A stretch of DNA of 31,664 nt. Origin: Bacillota bacterium (lineage in GTDB: Bacteria > Bacillota > Clostridia > Acetivibrionales > DSM-1351). The notes beneath the pieces are model-generated. The model did not search any database, had not been told where the DNA came from, and saw only the letters and a list, made by a program, of their open reading frames with translations. Below, one piece after another: positions 8,057 through 15,472 of this stretch; positions within the stretch are counted from its first letter, which is position 1; each line of letters starts with the position of its first letter. The position numbers and the translations under genes were made by a program. Location: positions 1 to 31,664 of the forward strand of contig JAEVZU010000066.1 in assembly GCA_023392075.1 (NCBI GenBank), written 5' to 3'.

Positions 8057-9724
8057 ATGAAAGAGTTTGTTTTGATAAAACTGCTGGATAAAACAGCCGG
8101 AGCTTTTAAAAAAAATGATATTGATTATTTACAGCTGAGAATGATTCTGAAAATAAAGCTGACTCTGGACTCCAGAAATGTGCCTACCGTACTGTCCGGT
8201 ACAAGGAATGTTGAAAACAGGAATATCCCACTGCTGTCAATGTTTATGTACGGTTTTATGGGTTTGATGATATCAATATTTGTATGGGTTCCATTTTCGA
8301 CCTTCTATAAAATGAATATTATTCTGGGTATGATAATGTTTATGATTCTTGCAACAATGATATCCGACTTTTCGACTGTTTTGCTGGATGTTAAAGATAA
8401 AAACATACTATTGCCGAGACCTGTCAAAGAAAATACCATCAAACTGGCCAAAACCATTCATATTTTTTATTATTTGATCAGAATAACTCTGGCGCTTTCG
8501 GGGCCGACTCTCATAATGTGTTATTTCAGGTACGGCATATTGTTTTCAATGGTTTTTCTGCTTGAGATGATACTGATCTCCGGCCTGGTAATGTTTCTGA
8601 CTTCCATCCTGTATTTCCTGATCCTCAGGCTCTTTGACGGAGAAAAGCTGAAGGATATAATAAATTACTTTCAAATAGTACTTACGGTTTTTATAACTAT
8701 TGCATACCAGTTTATCGGCAGAATATTTGATGTTTCGGAAATCAGCGTGAATTTTAATCCCAAATGGTGGAACTATCTGATACCTACAACCTGGTTTGCA
8801 TCTCCGCTCAATATGCTGGCCGAAAATGAATTTACAGGTTTTTATATATATTCGGCAGTTTTGGCCATGGTAATACCTGTTATTTCCTTTGGTGTCTATA
8901 TAAAATTCATTGTTCCTTACTTTGAAAGGAATTTGCAAAAACTGAACAACAACAGCGGTAAGAATAAAAAAAGTGGAAGAGTCTCCGGGCTGCAAAAACT
9001 TGTTTCTGCTCTGGCCTGTTCCGATAAGCAGGAAAGAGCTGTCTTCAAGTTTACCAGGGATATGATAGCAAGTGAGAGAAAGCTGAAGCTCCAATTATAT
9101 CCCAGTCTTGTTTTTGCCATTGTAATGCCGTTTGTTTTTATTTTTATGAATCTGTTTAACGGCAATTTTGAAGAAGGACTGCTTAAATTAAAAAGCAGCA
9201 GCACATATCTCTGTGTTTACATTGGAATAGCCATGGCAAGTATTTCAGTTAGTTTCATAAGTAAAAGCGAAAAATTCAGGGGAGCATGGATATATAAGGC
9301 GTTGCCGGTTGAAAAGCCGGCCGTTATATTAAGAGGAGCTCTGAAAGCTTTTATTTTCAGGTACAATTTACCTTTAATAGCTGTTCTGAGTCTGGTATGT
9401 GTGCTGTTGTACGGACCACGCATTATTCCGGATGTCATTCTGATGTTTATAAATATGCTTTTACTGCTGATATGCTTTTTTAGGATAGCTTCTAAAAGCT
9501 TACCGTTTTCACAGGAATTTCAGGGCATGAAGCAGGGAAACAATGCAGCCTTAAGCTTTGGACTTCTGTTTTTATCAGGCTTTCTTGCTCTAATCCACTA
9601 CGGTGCAAGTTCCGTTCCCTTTGGAGTAACTGCCAACATTGCTGTCTCGGCAGTAATTACAATGGTTATATGGCACTATTGCTTCAAAACCGGCTGGAAG
9701 GATATTGACAAGACCTTCTGTTGA
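8057..9724 (+). CDS. ABC exporter permease, large (555 aa)
   Basis: This is the membrane partner of the preceding ATPase. It is a 555-aa polytopic protein with roughly ten or more hydrophobic segments in two clusters: about residues 65-265 and 345-545. They are separated by a basic, lysine- and asparagine-rich cytoplasmic linker (about 295-345). A cytoplasmic N-terminal stretch of about 60 residues precedes the first helix. The duplicated layout suggests two half-permeases fused in one chain, so a single copy might act without a second permease. No substrate-binding protein is encoded nearby, which fits an exporter. AGGAG stands 7 nt before the ATG. The family assignment is by topology and context only. 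Confidence 0.85.
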   Translation: MKEFVLIKLLDKTAGAFKKNDIDYLQLRMILKIKLTLDSRNVPTVLSGTRNVENRNIPLLSMFMYGFMGLMISIFVWVPFSTFYKMNIILGMIMFMILATMISDFSTVLLDVKDKNILLPRPVKENTIKLAKTIHIFYYLIRITLALSGPTLIMCYFRYGILFSMVFLLEMILISGLVMFLTSILYFLILRLFDGEKLKDIINYFQIVLTVFITIAYQFIGRIFDVSEISVNFNPKWWNYLIPTTWFASPLNMLAENEFTGFYIYSAVLAMVIPVISFGVYIKFIVPYFERNLQKLNNNSGKNKKSGRVSGLQKLVSALACSDKQERAVFKFTRDMIASERKLKLQLYPSLVFAIVMPFVFIFMNLFNGNFEEGLLKLKSSSTYLCVYIGIAMASISVSFISKSEKFRGAWIYKALPVEKPAVILRGALKAFIFRYNLPLIAVLSLVCVLLYGPRIIPDVILMFINMLLLLICFFRIASKSLPFSQEFQGMKQGNNAALSFGLLFLSGFLALIHYGASSVPFGVTANIAVSAVITMVIWHYCFKTGWKDIDKTFC

Positions 9725-9770
9725 CAATTATTGAAAAATATGGTACGAAATAAATGTGTCATGACATTTA
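9721..9770 (+). promoter_or_regulatory. Putative promoter with operator-like dyad
   Basis: A perfect TTGACA (9721-9726) overlaps the stop codon of the ABC permease. TACGAA lies 17 nt downstream as a poor -10. Immediately after it, TAAATGT (9751-9757) and ACATTTA (9764-9770) form a 7-bp dyad with a 6-nt centre, which would cover the start point of transcription. That placement suggests a repressor site for the secreted-protein gene that starts at 9798. The regulator is unknown. Confidence 0.4.
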
Positions 9771-9797
9771 AGAAAAACAGATAGGAGACATAATTTT

Positions 9798-10859
9798 ATG
9801 AGAAAAACAAGTTTAATACTGTTAATAACGATTTTAATTTTTACTTTTTGTTTTAATGTATTTGCCAAATCCGATGCTAAGCCAGTACCTTTTAAGTATG
9901 AATTAACTCCAGAATCGCAGGAATGGAAAAATTATGAGCCACTTGAATTAAAAAACATGTTAAATATTCCAATGGAAAATGCTCAAGCTATGGATACGGA
10001 GACATTGCTAAATGCTGTTTTGGATTATCCATTTCTTGGAGACATATATGCATTTAATGACTCAATAAAAGCAATAGATTTTCTCTCAGAACAATTCAAT
10101 GGACTAAAAGTTCTGTTGGACAGGAACGATTTAAAGGACAAACTTTTTGAAGATTATACAAATTCCTCAGAAAAAATAATAAAGGATAATAAAAAGATAG
10201 ACAGCAAAGATAGATTCAAACAAAAATATAGAGAATCGCTATTTTCACATCCTAAAGTATTCAACAAATTAAGTAAAGAAGAAAAGGAGACAATTATATC
10301 AAAGTCAAAAGATGTAGCAGATAAAATTAATACAACTCCTGTAACAACAGAAGCACCTGCTACGTTTGGACTAGAAGCAGCCTCGGATTCTGTAACTATA
10401 ACTGAAGCTGGAGATGTTATAAAATATGGCACTGTTTATACTCCATTATTATCTAAGGTTGAAGTTTTTGAACGCGAAGATATGACTAGTGATGACAAGG
10501 CTAGTTTGGACTCTTATATGGCTTCTAGATATCCCAATGCCACAAAACTTGGATCCGCCACATATAAGTATAATTGTCATTCTTATGCATGGTACAGTGC
10601 ATCCACATCTAATCGCTGGTGGATGAATGACCCTTCTCAGTACATGAATGATGGAAGTTATTCAGAATATACTTCTCCGGCAAGTGGTCAAAAAATATAT
10701 TACCCTGTGCCCGACAATGAACATTCGGGAATAATTACTTCAGTAAGCGGATCTTCTGTAAAGGTAACATCTAAATGGGGGCCTTATGGACTATATTCTC
10801 ATGCAAGCACATATTGCCCATATTTCTCTATGTACAAGAATACTTATTGGAGACGTTAG
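9798..10859 (+). CDS. Secreted protein with a Cys/His peptidase-like C-terminal domain
   Basis: The 353-aa protein has a clear signal peptide with likely cleavage after VFA (residue 23). Residues 30-190 are helical, acidic and lysine-rich. The C-terminal 130 residues resemble a papain/NlpC-like fold. NCHSYAWYS places a candidate nucleophile at Cys260, and EHSGIITSV places a candidate catalytic His at 309, in the order and spacing seen in NlpC/P60 and CHAP enzymes. The segment SKWGPYGLYSHASTYCPY follows, with His335 and Cys340. A cell-wall hydrolase or amidase-like role outside the cell is plausible but unproven. The start follows ATAGGAGAC. Base composition is clearly more AT-rich than in the neighbours, and codon use differs, so the gene may have been acquired. 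Confidence 0.8.
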   Translation: MRKTSLILLITILIFTFCFNVFAKSDAKPVPFKYELTPESQEWKNYEPLELKNMLNIPMENAQAMDTETLLNAVLDYPFLGDIYAFNDSIKAIDFLSEQFNGLKVLLDRNDLKDKLFEDYTNSSEKIIKDNKKIDSKDRFKQKYRESLFSHPKVFNKLSKEEKETIISKSKDVADKINTTPVTTEAPATFGLEAASDSVTITEAGDVIKYGTVYTPLLSKVEVFEREDMTSDDKASLDSYMASRYPNATKLGSATYKYNCHSYAWYSASTSNRWWMNDPSQYMNDGSYSEYTSPASGQKIYYPVPDNEHSGIITSVSGSSVKVTSKWGPYGLYSHASTYCPYFSMYKNTYWRR

Positions 10860-10870
10860 GAATAACAAAT

Positions 10871-11263
10871 ATGATTAAAAAAAGTTCGATATTTCTAATT
10901 TGTATAGCATTAATTACCTTTGGAATGTGTGGATGCAAGGATGAATCAGAAAAAAAGCTTGAAAACACAACAAGCGTTGTTATTGGATATGGTTCTAATA
11001 GTTATGCTGCTTTGATTTCAGATAAAGACCAAATAAAGAAACTGGAAGATTTATTCAACGGAGCCGAGTTTACCAAAACTGATACTGAAATACAGCAGCC
11101 GTATCTAAGTATTGCTTTCAATGGAGAGAAGATCTCAACTTCTTATTATATTGATGAAAAAGATGTCATTAAAACAGGTAATGGTATTTACAGCAAGTCA
11201 AAGCAAATAAACTTTGAGGATTTGTATTCTATATTTAAGCAATATTTGTCCAAAAAGAAATGA
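10871..11263 (+). CDS. Small putative lipoprotein
   Basis: The 130-aa product starts MIKKSSIFLICIALITFGMCGC, a short basic N-terminus and hydrophobic core ending at a cysteine. The lipobox (MCGC) is atypical, but Cys21 or Cys22 could be lipidated. The mature part is hydrophilic, with mixed sheet-like segments (SVVIGYGSNSYAALISD, LSIAFNGEKISTSYYID), and it ends in a lysine-rich tail. No family is recognised. The ATG at 10871 lies 11 bp after the stop of the preceding secreted-protein gene, with AGGA about 9 nt upstream, so the two are probably co-transcribed. They share the AT-rich composition. It could be a partner, inhibitor or immunity protein for the enzyme, but that is speculation from position. 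Confidence 0.72.
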   Translation: MIKKSSIFLICIALITFGMCGCKDESEKKLENTTSVVIGYGSNSYAALISDKDQIKKLEDLFNGAEFTKTDTEIQQPYLSIAFNGEKISTSYYIDEKDVIKTGNGIYSKSKQINFEDLYSIFKQYLSKKK

Positions 11264-11306
11264 ATAACAACCTTCTTCAACTCCAGATGAGCGCAAGAGG
11301 TTTGGC

Positions 11307-11335
11307 TTGACAACGCCATTCAAATCTTTTAAAAT
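11307..11335 (+). promoter_or_regulatory. Near-consensus promoter directly before a terminator
   Basis: TTGACA (11307-11312), 17 nt and TAAAAT (11330-11335) form a near-perfect promoter. Transcription would start near 11342, only a few bases before the terminator hairpin at 11348. Either readthrough supplies the thiamine operon, or a hairpin RNA of about 60 nt is made. Confidence 0.6.
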
Positions 11336-11347
11336 TTAAATTAATTG

Positions 11348-11404
11348 AAAAAGCGCAAAATGGGGAACACCACCGAAAGGGTGTTCCTTGTTTTGTGCTT
11401 TTTT
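11348..11404 (+). terminator. Strong intrinsic terminator, probably bidirectional
   Basis: GGAACACC (11364-11371) pairs with GGTGTTCC (11380-11387) around an 8-nt loop. The helix continues outward through wobble pairs into AAGCGCAAAA/TTTTGTGCTT, giving about 21 bp in total. A run of six T follows the right arm, and an A run precedes the left arm. It ends the secreted protein/lipoprotein unit. Confidence 0.88.
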
Positions 11405-11658
11405 GCTTAATAAATACATCAATTAACTCGTTGTGCAAGTTTAATTTTGTGGATGATATCAGTTATAAATAGCTGTTGCCTTACTGGAGTAAGCCATACT
11501 ATTTCAGGCAAGAACTTCGTGGGCAATCCATGCCGGGTATCGGCCGAAAGCACTAGGATGAAATGGAATTGACTTGAAGCTGTTCTCAAATACCGTAATG
11601 GCTTTATAACATAAAGCATATAAATTCCGGCACAACGCGTTAATTACTCGGAGGTTGA
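11405..11658 (+). promoter_or_regulatory. Long leader before the thiamine operon, no THI box seen
   Basis: About 250 bp separate the terminator from thiS. I looked for the TPP riboswitch landmarks (CTGAGA and the CCAGCGTAGGGA-type ending) and did not find them, nor a T-box. Local complementarity exists: TTGCCT near 11475 with AGGCAA near 11508 enclosing TTAC-TGGA-GTAA, and TGCCGG near 11530 with CCGGCA near 11630. These could shape a structured leader, but none is long. Short minus-strand open frames here lack ribosome binding sites and recognisable products. Confidence 0.35.
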
Positions 11659-11853
11659 ATGATACTAAACGGAACAGATTACAAACTTGATAAAAGTCAA
11701 ACACTTGAGGAATTTTTAAAAGCTCAGGGCTATAATCCTGCAATTGTAGCAGTAGAGCTAAACGGACAAATAATCCCGAAAGGAAACTATGAATATACCA
11801 TTGTCAATGACCAGGCTGTAATTGAGGTAGTCAGATTTGTAGGTGGGGGCTGA
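11659..11853 (+). CDS. thiS: Sulfur carrier protein ThiS
   Basis: ThiS is a 64-aa ubiquitin-like protein. It carries sulfur as a C-terminal thiocarboxylate to build the thiazole ring of thiamine. The chain starts MILNGTDYKLDKSQTLEEFL, has the EFLKAQGY segment typical of ThiS, and ends RFVGGG, the Gly-Gly tail that ThiF adenylates. A good GGAGGTTGA site precedes the ATG. It opens the thiS-thiF-thiG-thiH-thiE cluster and ends 2 nt before thiF. Confidence 0.95.
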   Translation: MILNGTDYKLDKSQTLEEFLKAQGYNPAIVAVELNGQIIPKGNYEYTIVNDQAVIEVVRFVGGG

Positions 11854-11855
11854 AT

Positions 11856-12659
11856 ATGCACATAACACTGAACGGCAGGAAAATGGAACTGGATGCAGGC
11901 TCAGCCTTTGAGGTGCGGGAAAAATACGGGAAACCGGCCGACATAATCATTTTAAACGGTTTTCAAATTGAAGAGGACTGCAGACTTTCGGAAAATGATA
12001 TTGTTAATATCATCACCAAAGGTATAATGCCCGGGGAAGAAGAGCTTGAAAGTATGATGACGGCAAGACATACTCCAGGAGTACATAATGAGTTGAAAAA
12101 AGGAAAAGTTGCCGTTGCCGGTCTGGGAGGCCTTGGATCAAATATAGCTGTAATACTTGCCAGAATTGGAGTGGGACAATTGCTGCTGGTAGATTTTGAT
12201 GTGGTTGAGCCAAGCAACCTGAACAGGCAGTGCTATAATATCAGCCACCTGGGAATGCATAAGACGGCTGCTTTAAAAAAACAGATACAGGAGATAAATC
12301 CATTTATCAAAGTTGAGCTGAGGGAGGTAAGAGTGACCGAAAACAATGTCAGGGAATTGTTTGAGGGCTATGACATTGTATGTGAGGCTTTGGACAGGCC
12401 GGATGCCAAAGCCGTCCTCGTGAATACCGCGCTGGAGCAGCTTCCAGACATTAAGGTTGTGGCGGCTTCGGGTATGGCAGGCTATGAAAGCTCAAACCTC
12501 ATAAAAACCGTAAAACCTATGAAGCGTCTGTACATATGCGGTGACCTGGAAAACGGAGCAGGAATAGGCAATGGTTTGATGGCGCCAAGAGTCCTGATCT
12601 GTGCCGGACACCAGGCGAATATGGTTTTGAGGTTATTGCTGGGAATAGAAGAAGTATAG
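11856..12659 (+). CDS. thiF: ThiS adenylyltransferase ThiF with an N-terminal ThiS-like domain
   Basis: This 267-aa E1-like enzyme activates ThiS by adenylation of its C-terminus. Residues 1-65 look like a second ThiS-type beta-grasp domain (MHITLNGRKMELD, then DIIILNGFQI and NDIVNIITKG) that lacks a terminal Gly-Gly, so it cannot carry sulfur itself. The E1 domain follows: GLGGLGS at 89-95 binds nucleotide, and DFDVVEPSNLNRQ is the usual ATP-site motif. The CxxC zinc motifs of longer ThiF/MoeB proteins are absent. This matches the short ThiF family found in anaerobes. Neighbouring thiS gives the real carrier. An 84-bp gap with strong pairing potential separates it from thiG. Confidence 0.9.
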   Translation: MHITLNGRKMELDAGSAFEVREKYGKPADIIILNGFQIEEDCRLSENDIVNIITKGIMPGEEELESMMTARHTPGVHNELKKGKVAVAGLGGLGSNIAVILARIGVGQLLLVDFDVVEPSNLNRQCYNISHLGMHKTAALKKQIQEINPFIKVELREVRVTENNVRELFEGYDIVCEALDRPDAKAVLVNTALEQLPDIKVVAASGMAGYESSNLIKTVKPMKRLYICGDLENGAGIGNGLMAPRVLICAGHQANMVLRLLLGIEEV

Positions 12660-12662
12660 TTG

Positions 12663-12730
12663 TCCTTTATTCGCCACATTGCGATAAAGGATAATTACTT
12701 ACATAACATTTTGTGGCCACAAATGTGGCT
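12663..12730 (+). promoter_or_regulatory. Competing stem-loops in the thiF-thiG gap
   Basis: TCCTTTAT (12663-12670) pairs with ATAAAGGA (12684-12691). TTGTGGCCACAA (12711-12722) is a perfect 12-bp palindrome with ACAT/ATGT flanks. GCCACATT (12673-12680, the loop of the first hairpin) is also complementary to AATGTGGC (12722-12729), and GCCAC/GTGGC can form a local hairpin at 12716-12729. These pairings exclude one another and end 4 nt before the thiG ribosome binding site. Confidence 0.55.
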
Positions 12731-12743
12731 CATGGAGGTTAAG

Positions 12744-13511
12744 ATGACTGATAAATTAATAATTGGAGGGCATGAGTTCAATTCAAGGTTCATATTGGGC
12801 TCGGGAAAGTTTTCCCTTGAAATTGTAAAAGCGGTAATCGAACAGGGAGAAGCAGAAATGGTAACACTTGCCCTGCGCCGGGCCAATATGGGCGGAGAAG
12901 AAAATATTCTGGACTACATACCAAAAGAAATCACATTATTGCCGAATACTTCGGGTGCAAGAAATGCGGAAGAGGCTGTGAGAATTGCACGCCTGGCACG
13001 TGAGATCGGCTGCGGCAGCTTTGTAAAGGTGGAGGTGATCCGTGATACCAGGTATTTGCTGCCGGATAACCATGAAACCGTAATAGCAACGGAAATGCTG
13101 GCAAAGGAAGGCTTTATTGTTATGCCGTACATGTATCCCGATCTGAATACCGCAAGAGACCTGGCAAATGCGGGAGCTGCTGCGGTAATGCCGCTGGCGT
13201 CCCCCATAGGCAGCAACAAGGGCTTGAGTACCAGGGATTTTATAAAAATCCTCATAGACGAAATAGATTTGCCTGTTATTGTGGATGCAGGTATCGGACG
13301 GCCGTCCCAGGCATGTGAGGCCATGGAAATGGGGGCCGATGCCGTAATGTGCAACACCGCCGTTGCCACGGCAAATAATGTAGCCCTTATGGCGAAAGCC
13401 TTCAAGCTGGCAATACAGGCAGGTCGTGACGCATATCTGGCCGGCCCGGGAAGGGTTTTGGAGTACAGAGCTGAAGCGTCAAGCCCTTTGACAGGCTTTT
13501 TGGAGGATTAG
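12744..13511 (+). CDS. thiG: Thiazole synthase ThiG
   Basis: ThiG is a TIM-barrel enzyme. It joins 1-deoxy-D-xylulose 5-phosphate, dehydroglycine and the ThiS thiocarboxylate sulfur to make thiazole phosphate. The 255-aa chain begins MTDKLIIGGHEFNSRFILGS, a typical ThiG N-terminus. The FVKVEVI strand at about 93-99 carries Lys95, the Schiff-base lysine position. VDAGIGRPSQACEAMEMGADAV forms the phosphate-binding end of the barrel. The ATG at 12744 is chosen because GGAGG lies 6 nt upstream and the family starts here; a longer frame from 12660 would have to translate through the intercistronic palindromes. It ends 2 nt before thiH. Confidence 0.96.
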   Translation: MTDKLIIGGHEFNSRFILGSGKFSLEIVKAVIEQGEAEMVTLALRRANMGGEENILDYIPKEITLLPNTSGARNAEEAVRIARLAREIGCGSFVKVEVIRDTRYLLPDNHETVIATEMLAKEGFIVMPYMYPDLNTARDLANAGAAAVMPLASPIGSNKGLSTRDFIKILIDEIDLPVIVDAGIGRPSQACEAMEMGADAVMCNTAVATANNVALMAKAFKLAIQAGRDAYLAGPGRVLEYRAEASSPLTGFLED

Positions 13512-13513
13512 AT

Positions 13514-14662
13514 ATGGCTAATATGGATCATATGAATTATCTTGACGGCATGGAAGCTGTCGGCACGGATATTATGGACAGGGTGCTTTTGCTGGCCGGC
13601 AGCTATAATTACGGTAAATATGGCGGCAAGGATGTGGAAAGAGCCTTAAGCAAAGAGCTGTTAACATCCGACGATTATGGGGCTGTTTTATCTCCCGCCG
13701 CAATGCCATATCTGGAAGAAATGGCACGCAAGGCGATGCTTGAGACAAGAAAACATTTTGGAAACTCGGTTTCTCTATTTACGCCGCTTTACATATCAAA
13801 CTATTGTGAAAATGAGTGTGTATACTGCGGTTTTAACTGCAGGAACAAAATCCAACGCGGCAGACTGTCTCCGGAAGAGATTGAAGAAGAGCTGCAGGCC
13901 ATTGCTGCTACCGGCCTGAAGGAGATTCTTATTTTAACCGGCGAGGCCCGTAAGGCCTCAGGTGTGGAATATATTGGTGAAGCCGTTAAACTTGCTGCCC
14001 GCCGGTTTTCTACCGTCGGCATTGAAATATACCCGCTAAACTCGGAGGAATACACCTACCTGAATAAATGCGGAGCGGATTTTGTTTCGGTTTATCAGGA
14101 AACCTACAATACGGATAAGTATGAACAGGTGCATTTGAGAGGGCCTAAAAGAATATTTCCGTATCGTTTCAATGCGCAGGAAAGAGCTTTGCTTGGAGGA
14201 ATGCGGGGTGTTGGAATAGGTGCCTTGCTGGGGCTTGACGACTTTAGAAAGGATGCCTTTGCGGCAGGAATGCATGCATATTTTCTTCAGCAAAAATATC
14301 CTCATGCCGAGATCTCCTTTTCGGTGCCCCGGTTAAGACCATATATCAACAATGCCGGCAACAATCCTGCTGAGGTTCATGAACGGCAGCTTTTGCAGGT
14401 CATGCTGGCGTATCGTTTATTAATGCCCTTTGCCGGAATTACTATATCAACAAGGGAAAAGTCCAACTTCAGGGATAATATAATAGGTCTGGCAGCTACA
14501 AAAATTTCAGCAGGGGTAAGTGTGGGTGTCGGGGGCCACAAAAACCGGGAAAAGGGTGATGAACAGTTTGAAATCTCCGATTCCCGCAGTGTGGGCGAAA
14601 TTCATGAGATGATAGCAGGCAGGGGTTTACAGCCTGTATATACCGATTATGTGAGGGTCTAG
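13514..14662 (+). CDS. thiH: 2-iminoacetate synthase ThiH (radical SAM)
   Basis: ThiH cleaves tyrosine by a radical SAM reaction to give dehydroglycine for ThiG, with p-cresol as by-product. The 382-aa length is normal. The [4Fe-4S] motif CENECVYC has Cys98, Cys102 and Cys105. The C-terminal part (ITISTREKSNFRDN and SVGVGGH) is characteristic of the family. Using ThiH rather than the oxygen-dependent glycine oxidase ThiO fits an anaerobe. A GGAGG site lies before the ATG at 13514, and further in-frame ATGs follow closely at 13523 and 13532. The gap to thiE is 8 bp. Confidence 0.96.
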   Translation: MANMDHMNYLDGMEAVGTDIMDRVLLLAGSYNYGKYGGKDVERALSKELLTSDDYGAVLSPAAMPYLEEMARKAMLETRKHFGNSVSLFTPLYISNYCENECVYCGFNCRNKIQRGRLSPEEIEEELQAIAATGLKEILILTGEARKASGVEYIGEAVKLAARRFSTVGIEIYPLNSEEYTYLNKCGADFVSVYQETYNTDKYEQVHLRGPKRIFPYRFNAQERALLGGMRGVGIGALLGLDDFRKDAFAAGMHAYFLQQKYPHAEISFSVPRLRPYINNAGNNPAEVHERQLLQVMLAYRLLMPFAGITISTREKSNFRDNIIGLAATKISAGVSVGVGGHKNREKGDEQFEISDSRSVGEIHEMIAGRGLQPVYTDYVRV

Positions 14663-14670
14663 GAGAAAGT

Positions 14671-15321
14671 ATGTTGATTTTGGTTACAAACAGGAGGCTT
14701 TGCAGGGATGATTATCTGACACGGCTTGACCGGTTGGCAAAGGCAGGCCCCCAGGCGATTATCCTGAGGGAAAAGGATCTGGAGCAGCAGGAATACGAGC
14801 TGCTGGCACAAAAAGTCCTGTCAATCTGTGAAGTAAATAATGTAGAGTTGATAATAAACAAAAATATCGATGCTGCTGTAAAACTGAATATTCCAAATAT
14901 ACATTTATCAATGGAGGATCTGAGAAATTATAAAAACAGGCTGCGGCGGTTTAAATGCGCAGGTGCATCGGTACACTCGGCAGATGAAGCTGCCGAAGCC
15001 AGGGAACTGGGAGCTGATTACCTGATAGCGGGCCACATATTTCCTACTGATTGTAAGGCGGGACTCCCGCCGCGCGGGCTGGCATTTTTGAAGGAAATAT
15101 GCTGCAGGGTTGATATTCCGGTATTTGCCATCGGCGGAATAACCGGGGACCGGGTACAGGCTGTTCTTGAAACAGGAGCTAAAGGTGTTTGCATTATGAG
15201 TGAGGCTATGACTTGTTCCCGGCTGTCATGTCTTCCATTTTTCTCAGGACAACAAACATCTGCCGTGCATCGGCACGAAGCTTTTCCAGGGAAGCAAGCA
15301 GCATATCGCTGGTATTTATGA
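14671..15321 (+). CDS. thiE: Thiamine phosphate synthase-like ThiE, altered C-terminus
   Basis: ThiE couples the thiazole and pyrimidine moieties to thiamine phosphate. The small TIM barrel shows ILVTNRRL at the N-terminus, IILREKDL, the AGHIFPTDCKAG loop and the AIGGIT phosphate site. GVCIMSEAMTCS would normally stand near the C-terminus. After about residue 187 the last 30 residues (SCLPFFSGQQTSAVHRHEAF...) do not look like ThiE. They are the antisense of a decayed minus-strand gene, so the original end was probably lost and replaced by readthrough. Whether this is ThiE or the related TenI-like protein cannot be settled by eye, but the operon position favours ThiE. AGGAG precedes the ATG. 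Confidence 0.85.
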   Translation: MLILVTNRRLCRDDYLTRLDRLAKAGPQAIILREKDLEQQEYELLAQKVLSICEVNNVELIINKNIDAAVKLNIPNIHLSMEDLRNYKNRLRRFKCAGASVHSADEAAEARELGADYLIAGHIFPTDCKAGLPPRGLAFLKEICCRVDIPVFAIGGITGDRVQAVLETGAKGVCIMSEAMTCSRLSCLPFFSGQQTSAVHRHEAFPGKQAAYRWYL

Positions 15322-15450
15322 TATCTTCGGAATTGTATATTCTGTATCTGTTGCTTTTTCTTTTGACTGTCAGCAGTCCGTTCAGTTCCCAGGTTCTGGG
15401 GGATCAATGGTTATATGCAGATAATCTGCCGCCTCCCTATAAAAAACAGG
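15206..15450 (-). pseudogene. MerR-type helix-turn-helix regulator, frameshifted remnant
   Basis: Downstream of the UvrA-like gene and on the same strand, one frame encodes VFYREAADYLHITID, and a second continues RTWELNGLLTVKRKSNRYRI, YNSEDI and about 35 more residues to a TAG at 15206-15208. Together they read as a MerR/excisionase-type winged helix (REAADYL-HIT, then TWELNGLL) followed by a short helical tail. The frame switch falls at a run of five G on the plus strand (15398-15402). One more base would restore the frame. No start codon is visible upstream, so it is a pseudogene unless the sequence has an error. Its 3' end overlaps the end of thiE in antisense. Confidence 0.7.
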
Positions 15451-15472
15451 AAACTGCTGTGAAACTCCGGAT

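Noticed and set aside
8546..9094. A 182-codon minus-strand frame in the ABC permease gene
   Set aside because: It lies wholly antisense to a coherent membrane protein and has low-complexity, unlikely composition.
11405..11658. TPP riboswitch, T-box or cobalamin riboswitch before thiS
   Set aside because: The conserved cores were not found by eye. A covariance search could overturn this.
12914..13405. A 163-codon minus-strand frame inside thiG
   Set aside because: Antisense of a well-defined ThiG sequence; no ribosome binding site or family match.
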